DNA of 35,142 nucleotides from an uncultured Lachnospiraceae bacterium (GTDB lineage Bacteria; Bacillota; Clostridia; Lachnospirales; Lachnospiraceae): positions 1 through 35,142 of the forward strand of contig CAKRJT010000030.1 in the NCBI GenBank assembly GCA_934351925.1, written 5' to 3'. Of this stretch, positions 24,360-31,903 are shown in pieces. Numbering within the stretch: the stretch's first letter is position 1; each line of letters opens with the position of its first letter. A program made the translations under genes and the position numbers. The notes under the pieces were generated by a model. That model was not told the origin of the DNA. It was given only the letters and a program-made list of their open reading frames with translations, and searched no databases.

Positions 24360-25172
24360 TCATTCACTCAACTGCTTTATTACCTGCTCTCTCTCAGCGC
24401 CTTGAATTTCCAAGGCATCAAGTGCCTGCTCCATAGTCAGCTTTATATTCTTCATAAGATTTCTTACAGAAATAACCTTCTCACTAATTGCATACTCTTT
24501 CGCATACCTTTCAACAGCCTCACACATATTTCCACGTCCTTCCTCTATCATCTTGTAGTGCTCCATTCCGCGCGCCAATGCGTTGTAATACATATTTCCG
24601 GAATCAGTCTGATGAAAATCGCTTATCAGACGTCCGATTGCGTCGTTGCCTTTATAATTGCCGTTCACATAAATGATATGCGAGCCGTCCTCAAACAATT
24701 CTTCGGTCTCTCCTATATATCTGTCTATATGATATAATGGTAACCCTTTTCCGAACTTATCATGCTTATAGATAAATATTATATAGGAGTCCTTCAGCTC
24801 CTTAAACGGCTGACCTTCTTTTAACATTCCGGAGTCCATCATGCTGCTGTGGTATCTCGCTCTTCAGACATGTGCTCCTTCGGAATTTCCCTGAACTTCA
24901 ATATCCACCTCTTCGCCATTTACATCGATTGCATGTACGTCCAGTATGATATTGCGCCCTGCAACCTTGGAATTTCATATTTCCTGCTGTCCCTTCACGC
25001 TTATGACCCTAATATTCCTGCCTAGAACAATTCTAAGGACAAGTTCCGCCGCCTCAATGTTCCCATCAAAGACTCTGCCCATCAGGTCATCGTCAAAAAG
25101 CGTGAGGCTATCTACAATCAAATTAACCTTTTCCCATTCCTGCCTAACATATATCGTCTGTTCTTCTTCCAT
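24360..25172 (-). pseudogene. Rpn/PD-(D/E)XK family nuclease gene with two in-frame stops
   Basis: A single minus-strand frame covers a complete protein of the Rpn-type recombination-promoting nuclease/putative transposase family. The N-terminus (VNLIVDSLTLFDDDLMGRVF, LVLRIVLGRNIRV), the core (ILDVHAIDVNGEEVDIEVQ, RARYHSSMMDSGML, DSYIIFIYKHD, LPLYHIDRYIGETEELFEDG) and the C-terminal tail (KLTMEQALDALEIQGAER) are all present. TGA interrupts it after QQEI and again before RARYHSS. In intact relatives arginine or another residue is expected at these points, so the changes look like simple CGA-to-TGA-type mutations. Catalytic-looking D and EVQ residues remain in the middle fragment. Confidence 0.75.
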
Positions 25173-25444
25173 TATACCTCATGTGATTGTGATGCAGGAA
25201 ATACCGATGGCTGCCGCTTATAACCGCACATATATATACATATATTAAAAACCATGTGCACGCCTCTCCGGCAATATCAGTTGTCTCCCGATAAGTTGAT
25301 TGGATTTCAAGCATAGACCTCTGAATATTCACCAAAAGGGGTACATGAATTATAGAACCTCATAATTGTATTTCGCAGATTAGACTCTCAAGAAATATGC
25401 TCTGTATTAAAAACAACATATTATATCGCTCATGTCAATATCTT

Positions 25445-25519
25445 CAATGATATATTTTGATTTTATCCCCAATGATATTTTTTAATTTTATCTTCAATAA
25501 TATATTTTTAATTTTACCG
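25445..25519. repeat. Three tandem copies of a 25-bp AT-rich repeat
   Basis: CAATGATATATTTTGATTTT-type units begin at 25445, 25470 and 25495, exactly 25 bases apart, with a few substitutions between copies. The last copy runs into a TTACCGC motif. Confidence 0.75.
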
Positions 25520-25816
25520 CAAAACACTATATGGCTTTATAAACATAAATCCCAAAGTTTTCTTCAAATGTAATTCTGAACACAATAAAATTTTTGTTAT
25601 GCTGTTTTCTCCTCCTGCGTCTTAATACTTTAGTAGGCATTTGCGAAACGCCACAAACTGCACAAATTCGGCATTTTTTGTTACTAAAATCAGAATCTCC
25701 TCCCGGTTTGTAATATAATGAGCGCAAGAGAGCCTGGAAAAGCCAGCTCACTCTTGGCGAACGGCGAAATTATTGAGCCCTGAATTATTGAGTAAGTGTA
25801 GTTGTCCAGCAGCCAA

Positions 25817-26081
25817 TTACCGCCTGACTTGGCTATTTTCACACAGCAGCGGTAAAATGTATTCTATTTTTCTGTATTTCAGTTGTATATTACCGCTTGA
25901 TTAGCTTTCCTGTTCTAATAAGCCGTATATTTTTCGCATACAAGCTCTTTTAGTAACAATAAGGTGTTAAATTTACCGCCCAAGATAAAATTTGTTAATG
26001 CAGGCGGTAAGTACAGCTATTTTTCTTTCTTCTGATGCGGCTATTACCGCCTGATAGTATGTATTGAACTTTTAAGCGGTA
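25817..26081. repeat. Array of four 38-39 bp TTACCGC...GCGGTAA inverted-repeat units
   Basis: Units begin at 25817, 25890, 25973 and 26044. Three of them span TTACCGCC through (G)GCGGTA at a constant 38-39 bases; the second has a degenerate right arm (AAGCCGTA). Left arms share TTACCGCYTGA in units 1, 2 and 4. The interiors differ. TATTTTTC recurs after the right arm of units 1-3. Isolated half-sites occur at 25514 and 26102. Nothing recognised; no cas genes or integrase nearby. Confidence 0.65.
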
Positions 26082-26381
26082 GTCATTAAGCAAAGCTTAT
26101 GTTACCGGGCGGTTTTACATTGCATTTTGCAGTTCCACAGCAATCACATACTCACAAAAGCCATTAAACTCAAGCTGTCGACCACTTTACGCTCACTATC
26201 TTTCTGAGTTTCGTAATCACTTATTTAACCTGAATTATTCATGAGCATATAAAAATGCTCGATATTACAAATCCTTGAACCAGTTCCCGTGAAATCAATC
26301 GATTTATCCACAAAAATGGGTAAACTATCCCCTTGAAATCCGATTGAGTCATTTTGAACTGTCAAAGTACGTTAATAGTTG

Positions 26382-27712
26382 CTATTCCAACTGTACAGTC
26401 AGCTGCTGGATATTCTTCAGCGTTCTGTAGAACTCCTCTTTATAAGGACAGCTACTGCATAGTTTGAATGTTATATATCTTGCTGAACGGACTGCTCTTG
26501 CAGCAATCTTTATCAGCTTTAAACGAATGGTTTCCACCTGTTGTTTTCGCATATTTGCAGGAAGTACCAGTCGCCTAAACCAATTGAATAGGTTGTAGGC
26601 AAGCATATGAAGTCTCATGCGGTTGGCATTTACTACTTTGGAATGACTGCTGACAGCAGCAAAGTCAAATCCACCTTTGCCCTCTTTTATGAAATTTTCC
26701 ATCCTGCCACGCCCACAGTAAAACTGGATGACCTGATAAGGTTCCATATCCATGTTTGTAACAATAAAGGTGTACATATGCGTCAGCTGGCCGTATGGTT
26801 TTTCAATCTTGAAAACCACGCGCCTTGGATAATCCCAGGATCCGGCCTGATACAGAAATTCACCATAAGTTACAGCATAGCTAATCTGGTCCTCTTTGGT
26901 TGCTTTGTATAAATCTTCATCTTTATTCGAAGCAAGAGCCATGAGTGAAGAATTCTGTTTTAAGCGGATGGCATAGGAACAGCCGTTCATCTCACAGGTT
27001 TTATAAAGTTTGGAAGATGAGGTTTGGGAGATGAGAATCCACTGTCACCACGAAGGTATGTTTTGATGCCTCTTTCCAGATATTCCTGAAAAAGGGGTTC
27101 CATAAATTTATCTGCATCATTGCTGCAGTGGAGTGTTCCATCACGAAGTTCTGCCTTCAGCAGATCCCCGGTCAGACCATCATAGCAGAGCAAAGGATGG
27201 TATCCGTGTGCCTGATAATGGAAGTTGAAGCCTTCCCCTTCCTGATTGCCGTAGGTGTCAAATAAAGTACTGTCCAGATCCAGAAGCATATGCTCCGGAC
27301 ACTTTATGGAATAGATGATATCCCTAAAGCTTTTATCAATGTCATCAAACTGCAGGAGTGTATCTTCATCCATACGGTTGAAAAATCTTGATAGTGTTGG
27401 CTGTGAAGCCAGACTGTTCTTTTCAAGAATGGCATTGAAAACAGGATCAATGGTCAGTTCATCCGCACAGTCATCTTCGAAATATGCAGAGATGATCTGA
27501 TAAATCATCTGCATCAGGTTTTCATCGTCTTTGTGGAAACGGACTGATGTATCATTGGTTTTGAATTTCTTTTTGATCAGCTTGGCGAAGCCGATCTTTG
27601 CAGCGAATTCTTTTATCAGGAGAAGTCCTGCATCGGAGGATAAATCGCCTCCGTTAAAATTTATTTTAATCTGTCTATTGCTTTTCAGTGTGATGGTGTT
27701 TAAAATATCCAT
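26382..27712 (-). pseudogene. IS1380-type transposase, broken by a 14-bp duplication
   Basis: DDE transposase of the IS1380 group (IS4 superfamily). The first part begins MDILNTITLKSNRQIKINFN and contains the first catalytic Asp region LLDLDSTLFDTYG and the second in YLRGDSGF. The second part, in another frame, starts NGCSYAIRLKQNSSL and includes the third acidic region GRGRMENFIKEGKGGFDFA. Two adjacent 14-base copies (27008-27021 and 27022-27035, one mismatch) cause the frame change. Removing one restores GFSSSKLYKTCEMNGCSYA. The start follows AAAGGG. Terminal inverted repeats were not recognised. Confidence 0.88.
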
Positions 27713-27850
27713 AGAGAGACCCTTTCTGCGGTATTTATTTGGATTCGACACCTAAATTTTACCACATATTTGGTCTCTTTTTCTATTCACTTATTAGATG
27801 AAATGCAATAAGTGGCTTAAATACAGTAACTATGTGGCTTTCAGCCACTT

Positions 27851-28051
27851 TCACGGCACAGCTGTGAATAATTCAGAATAAATTATCTTTAAAATTATTT
27901 TTCTTAATTCATGGATTACCACGCATATAAGGCTAAACAACCCTATAAGTACCAATATCAATACACAGATTTCACCTATACCTCTGTAACAAAATTCTAT
28001 TTCAAACAAATGCTTAAACATAAAGTGAAAAAATGTCCTTTGCTGTTCCAT
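27851..28051 (-). CDS. Small single-pass membrane protein, fourth gene of the accessory operon
   Basis: A 66-residue protein not recognised as a family. Residues 1-24 are aromatic and amphipathic (EQQRTFFHFMFKHLFEIEF). One hydrophobic segment spans about residues 26-46 (EICVLILVLIGLFSLICVV), and a basic helix follows (HELRKIILKII). The ATG at 28051 lies four bases after the stop of the SPFH-like gene with no clear ribosome site, so translation would be by reinitiation. An in-frame ATG at 28075 overlaps the upstream gene. If real, it would place a component of the system in the membrane. The compact position favours a real gene; lack of a ribosome site argues against. Confidence 0.45.
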   Translation of the reverse strand: MEQQRTFFHFMFKHLFEIEFCYRGIGEICVLILVLIGLFSLICVVIHELRKIILKIIYSELFTAVP

Positions 28052-28055
28052 GTAC

Positions 28056-29165
28056 TCAGCGAATATTTTCGTCATCCTCCATTATTTCCTCATCATCTGT
28101 ATCACTAAAATCTTTGTTAAATACAAGCTGATGAATTACATTACTATCAGATATAGCATTTCCGTTATTTATTTCACTGTCCGCTTCATATATTGCTAAT
28201 AAAAATTTATTAATCCATTTGTCCGATGTTTCTTCACTTATTAAACCATCCTTCATCAGACTGCTTACAACATTTACACTTTCTTTAAATAATTCCAGTT
28301 TCTCTTTTTCAAGCTGCATTTTCCGTTCCGTAACTTTCCTAGCATCAGGATTCAACGCTCCTGCCGCCGCCTCTCCAAGCTCATGGATAAGTTTCTTTAC
28401 TTTTTTTCCTAATTCAGCTGTATTGTTTATTTCCTGCTGTTTTCTTATATTCTCGTTTTCCGTTTGTTTTACTTTAAGCTGATGTTGAATTTCTTCCTCA
28501 TCAAGTTGTTTCTTGTAATCATTATTTCTCTTAACCTCGTCTGTTTTTCCATTGCTACCAATCTCTTCACTTTTTATCTGATTTTCATGGATTAACGTAT
28601 TTAAATCTATTATTTTCTGCGCTGACTCGTTAAACTCCTCTGATATATACGTTGCATCTATGTCAAGATAATACAACTCCGTAAGTTTATGACTTAACAC
28701 GCTCATTGTATAAGACTGAAGCTTTGAGAAATCCAAAACACTGTATCTGTGACTTAATTCCAAATTCAACAGACATTGCTTTAAAGGCACAGATATATTT
28801 CTTATATTATCCATATATATCTTTTTGATGGCATTTCTGTCAGGTTTTATTCTAATTTCAAATTGCAAATTCATTCTAACTCTAGCCTGTTCAGAATCCG
28901 TAAGCCATACCCTTAAACCACAGGCATACCTAAATGTTTTCATGCTGATATGTACAATTTTATCAAAATCATTTCTTCTTATGTCAGCTGCATAGATGGT
29001 ATCTCCCTCCAAATAGACCTTGGCAGAATCAAAATCTCCCTCAGAAAGCATTATAATTGCCTCATCTCTGCCTACCACCGGAGTTCTGCCAAGCAGACTG
29101 TATCTGTATGATTCTATTGCTAAAATAGGATTTAAAGTATTATCCTGATTATTTAATTCAGACAT
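28056..29165 (-). CDS. SPFH/prohibitin-like coiled-coil protein of the accessory operon
   Basis: Not a recognised named family. The 369-residue product has an N-terminal beta-rich part. It then has a segment resembling the SPFH (stomatin/prohibitin/flotillin) fold: strand-like VRMNLQFEIRI near residue 100, helices NISVPLKQCLLNLELSHRYS and LQSYTMSVLSHKLTELYYLD, then strand IDATYIS. A long charged coiled coil follows (about 185-300, Gln/Glu/Lys-rich), then a helical segment (FKESVNVVSSLMKDGLISEE) and an acidic tail. SPFH proteins form membrane-associated rings. The assignment is inference from pattern only. GGAGG lies eight bases before the ATG at 29165, which comes one base after the upstream stop (TGATATG), implying translational coupling. 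Confidence 0.6.
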   Translation of the reverse strand: MSELNNQDNTLNPILAIESYRYSLLGRTPVVGRDEAIIMLSEGDFDSAKVYLEGDTIYAADIRRNDFDKIVHISMKTFRYACGLRVWLTDSEQARVRMNLQFEIRIKPDRNAIKKIYMDNIRNISVPLKQCLLNLELSHRYSVLDFSKLQSYTMSVLSHKLTELYYLDIDATYISEEFNESAQKIIDLNTLIHENQIKSEEIGSNGKTDEVKRNNDYKKQLDEEEIQHQLKVKQTENENIRKQQEINNTAELGKKVKKLIHELGEAAAGALNPDARKVTERKMQLEKEKLELFKESVNVVSSLMKDGLISEETSDKWINKFLLAIYEADSEINNGNAISDSNVIHQLVFNKDFSDTDDEEIMEDDENIR

Positions 29166-29166
29166 A

Positions 29167-30744
29167 TCATCTACCTCCAATAGTATTTAAAATTATTTTT
29201 GCAAGTTCTAATGATCCATTTCTTTCCGTTGATAAGCGGGCTAGAAAATCAATTACTCTTTTATATGCGTATTGGTCATAGCTAAAACTTTTAAAAAACA
29301 AATTTAGCTTTCTCTGTTCCACGTCGTCTTTTATATTGCCATCTCTTTTTAGTAGATAGCTTTTCAATATTTTTTTACATTCTTTCCCAAATATATTACT
29401 TTTTATTAATTCAGACCACAGATATATAATATTCTTTCTTAACTCAATGTCTTTTCTTAAGACAAGCCTTATAAACAACATATCACTAAATGAATCTGAA
29501 TCAGCTGGTACATCAACACAACTTTCATTCAAATCTTCCTTAAAAAATAACAATACTATCATCAAAATGAGATTTCTATGCTCATCAAATCTCTTCGTAC
29601 CCCTTAATTGTTGAGCAAAATTTTCAACAAGTGCAATAAAATATTCAGCATATCTGTTTCCTATATTATAAAACAGGCTGATATTGTTAATATAATTCTC
29701 CTCTTCCGGCAACACCATATTCATATGTTCCAGAATAATTTCCAGCTCCGGCTGATTTATAAGTGCATCTAATACCGGAGAAAAATTTTGTTTTATTACA
29801 TCTTTTTTGCAATGTAACAATTTACATAATGTAAGCGAAGCTATATGATAATGAATATTTTTGTTAGCATATAGAAAATTTTCTAGAAATGTTTCAGGAT
29901 TATACTGTCTGTCCGGCAATCTTGGAAGCGACCCAAGAATATGCGCTACCGCCAAGTCAGACGCTATTGTTTCTTTTTTTATAAGAGCATTTATGATTTT
30001 AGCAAGTGAATCGTGAGAAATAAATTCGCCTATCTTTTTTATGGCGGTAATGGCATTTGAATAAAGAACCATATAATCAGAGGTTACAAGATATATGAGA
30101 AAATCTGTTACCGCATTCTTTATTCCAATAGTTTCATTAAACACACATTCCAGTACATTATAGGCATGCTGCTGTAAAGAAAATTTCACATAATCAACCT
30201 CTACAGGAAATTTTGTAATTGCTTGTCCCTTAACATATTCTACCCCGAATAGCTTTTTTAATTCTAATCTGGAAGCTTCAAAACCATATAAATTACGCGT
30301 TTTTTTACTATATGGTATATTATTTAAAATATACTTCTCATATAAAATCTGTGCTTCTTTTATAACTACTTCATACTGACATACATCAAATATTGCCAAT
30401 GATATCAGGAAAGCACATTGTGGTGTATTTCTATTTTTACATAAATAATTATAGATACTTTCATTATCCGAAAGATTGACACTCCCATTTGTCACAGCTG
30501 AGCCAAAATTATTCTGTGAATATGCGCCATAATCCGGAATATTATATGTGTTATTACGCCCGGCTCCTTTATTACTTGAATTGCCACTATATATATCGCC
30601 ATACATATTGTCTATTTTCACATTAAGGTCAAATCCATTAACCAAATGTAAAAAATTTTCCAATAATTTAACAAGCTCAACACTACTTTTTGAAACATTA
30701 AGTTCGTTATCAGCAGTATTCCTGCTATTTCCAGCATCATCCAT
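29167..30744 (-). CDS. All-helical scaffold protein with N-terminal Gly/Asn-rich motif
   Basis: Unrecognised 525-residue protein. The first 40 residues are a helix-rich segment (SVELVKLLENFLHLVNGFDL). Residues 46-68 carry the motif YGDIYSGNSSNKGAGRNNTY. The remaining 430 residues are Leu/Ile-rich repeated helices resembling a HEAT- or ARM-type solenoid (for example LYSNAITAIKKIGEFISHDS; LAKIINALIKKETIASDLAV). No Walker A, protease or nuclease motif is visible. The same motif lies at the extreme C-terminus of the phosphorylase-like protein encoded five bases upstream, so the two products likely meet through it. GGGAGA precedes the ATG. AT-rich relative to the flagellar genes. Confidence 0.75.
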   Translation of the reverse strand: MDDAGNSRNTADNELNVSKSSVELVKLLENFLHLVNGFDLNVKIDNMYGDIYSGNSSNKGAGRNNTYNIPDYGAYSQNNFGSAVTNGSVNLSDNESIYNYLCKNRNTPQCAFLISLAIFDVCQYEVVIKEAQILYEKYILNNIPYSKKTRNLYGFEASRLELKKLFGVEYVKGQAITKFPVEVDYVKFSLQQHAYNVLECVFNETIGIKNAVTDFLIYLVTSDYMVLYSNAITAIKKIGEFISHDSLAKIINALIKKETIASDLAVAHILGSLPRLPDRQYNPETFLENFLYANKNIHYHIASLTLCKLLHCKKDVIKQNFSPVLDALINQPELEIILEHMNMVLPEEENYINNISLFYNIGNRYAEYFIALVENFAQQLRGTKRFDEHRNLILMIVLLFFKEDLNESCVDVPADSDSFSDMLFIRLVLRKDIELRKNIIYLWSELIKSNIFGKECKKILKSYLLKRDGNIKDDVEQRKLNLFFKSFSYDQYAYKRVIDFLARLSTERNGSLELAKIILNTIGGR

Positions 30745-30749
30745 ATATC

Positions 30750-31640
30750 CTATCTCCCTGTATAAACAGAACTGTTAAACACGTTCTCCCTCCCAAGACC
30801 TCTGTTAACTGAATTTCCTGTATATACATCTCCATAATTATTTCCTATACAGATGCATGTATTGTCTTGTTTGCACCGACTCAAATCATTATTTTCTGAT
30901 ACCAATGAATCAAATAGTCCTTGTCTTGAAAAAATATAGTGGCAGTAATCAACTGCCGCCTCTGCTGCAATTTGCTGCTTTGTATCCATATCAGGCGTAC
31001 CCTTGTTATAACCCCAATCACATATTGCTTTGACTATAATCCACTCCGTAACGCTGTGGAGTCTACACATAGCGTATATTCCCTGTGCTTCCATTTCTCC
31101 GCCAATAGGTTTATATTCAGCAAAATCACGGATAAGTTTTTGTCTGTATTTGTAATTGTTTATAAGTCTTGAACCTGTAAGAATTGAACCAACAAAAACA
31201 TTTGACTGCTTGTTTTCAGGAAGATTATGTACCCACCTCCGATGCTCCCTAAATGCATTGAGAAGTTGAAAACCCACCTCTTTTGGAATCTCTTTATACT
31301 GAGTTGTGTTCTCCAGAATCTTCTGTGAATCGTATGGAAGAATCTTGTCAGATACTAACACATCTCCTATTTTCTGCCCATGCTCATTCACACCAAATGC
31401 AATACCAACCATAACAACAGCAACTGGCTGTAATTCCTGCACCAGAATACTTACAAGCGGCATTCCTGCCGGATTGGTAACTCCCTGTTCATCGACATGA
31501 ATATAGGCTGCCGGATAGACGCCAAATCTGCCTTTATAAAAGGTCTTTCCCTTTATGAAGCATTCTTCACTAGCTTCAAAGCATTTTTCAAAAGCATTTC
31601 GCTCATGCTCATTGGCAGTTACAAAAAGAAACATTTTCAT
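30750..31640 (-). CDS. Nucleoside phosphorylase/nucleosidase-fold protein with C-terminal Gly/Asn-rich motif
   Basis: PNP/UDP phosphorylase superfamily (as in MTA/SAH nucleosidase), 296 residues. Fold signatures are AVVMVGIAFGVNEHGQKIGD followed by VLVSDKILPYD, then GGEMEAQGIYAMC (ribose/phosphate-site Glu) and IIVKAICDWGYNKG (the Asp that activates the base). These suggest an active hydrolase or phosphorylase. The C-terminal tail (residues 267-289) carries YGDVYTGNSVNRGLGRENVF, which is outside the enzyme domain and recurs in the next protein. PNP-fold domains are known effectors in NLR-like immune proteins of bacteria and fungi. The start at 31640 has AAAGGAG eight bases upstream. First gene of a tight operon. 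Confidence 0.82.
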   Translation of the reverse strand: MKMFLFVTANEHERNAFEKCFEASEECFIKGKTFYKGRFGVYPAAYIHVDEQGVTNPAGMPLVSILVQELQPVAVVMVGIAFGVNEHGQKIGDVLVSDKILPYDSQKILENTTQYKEIPKEVGFQLLNAFREHRRWVHNLPENKQSNVFVGSILTGSRLINNYKYRQKLIRDFAEYKPIGGEMEAQGIYAMCRLHSVTEWIIVKAICDWGYNKGTPDMDTKQQIAAEAAVDYCHYIFSRQGLFDSLVSENNDLSRCKQDNTCICIGNNYGDVYTGNSVNRGLGRENVFNSSVYTGR

Positions 31641-31680
31641 ACGTCCGTCTCCTTTCAGTTTACGCAAAACCGATCCTGCC

Positions 31681-31746
31681 ACCACGCATATTATGCGTTG
31701 TGGTAACCCTGTACTCTTATATTACCACATCTATTCACGGTTGTAA
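31681..31746 (-). promoter_or_regulatory. Promoter and leader hairpin of the accessory operon
   Basis: Minus strand: TTACAA (31741-31746), 16 bases, TAATAT (31719-31724) preceded by TGn, an extended -10. Between the start site and the phosphorylase gene lies ACCACAACGCAT-AAT-ATGCGTGGT (31681-31704, with a three-base bulge), a strong dyad without T-run, possibly an operator. No regulator gene is adjacent. Confidence 0.45.
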
Positions 31747-31801
31747 CCTGACAGAGTTGGCAAATTTCGTTAAAATGAAAAAACATTAAAAATTTCTTAT
31801 T

Positions 31802-31845
31802 AAAAAGGCTCCCAAATCGGAATATTCTCCGACATGAGAGCCTTG
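31802..31845 (-). terminator. Terminator of flagellin 2
   Basis: On the minus strand AAGGCTCTCATGTCGGA pairs with TCCGATTTGGGAGCCTT (two mismatched bases) around a GAATAT loop, followed by a T-rich run. It lies about 60 bases after the flagellin stop. Confidence 0.85.
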
Positions 31846-31903
31846 TCACAATTTCAATTGATTAAAGCATCAACCAAATTCAACATGTTTATTTAGGCTA
31901 AAA

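Larger units (their letters stand above)
25173..26381. other. Long AT-rich noncoding stretch
   Basis: About 1.2 kb without a convincing gene. It holds a short tandem repeat (25445-25519) and an array of TTACCGC/GCGGTAA inverted-repeat units (25817-26081). Open frames of 60-75 codons exist but lack ribosome sites or recognisable motifs. One at 25527-25751 (minus) is discussed under rejected items. Confidence 0.6.

Noticed and set aside
24360..25172. In-frame TGA codons as possible UGA recoding
   Set aside because: TGA is the normal stop of several genes here (fliD, recD2-type neighbours, XRE), and the surrounding genes are decayed; simple mutation is the better explanation.
25527..25751. 74-codon minus-strand frame with a CxxC and an Arg-rich stretch
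   Set aside because: No ribosome site, no recognised domain, lies in the repeat-rich noncoding stretch. It may be a common intergenic repeat in this family, but that could not be checked.
25817..26081. CRISPR array
   Set aside because: Units are palindromic at the ends only, interiors differ and spacing varies; no cas genes.
25817..26081. Integron attC sites
   Set aside because: No RYYYAAC/GTTRRRY core sites and no gene cassettes or integrase.
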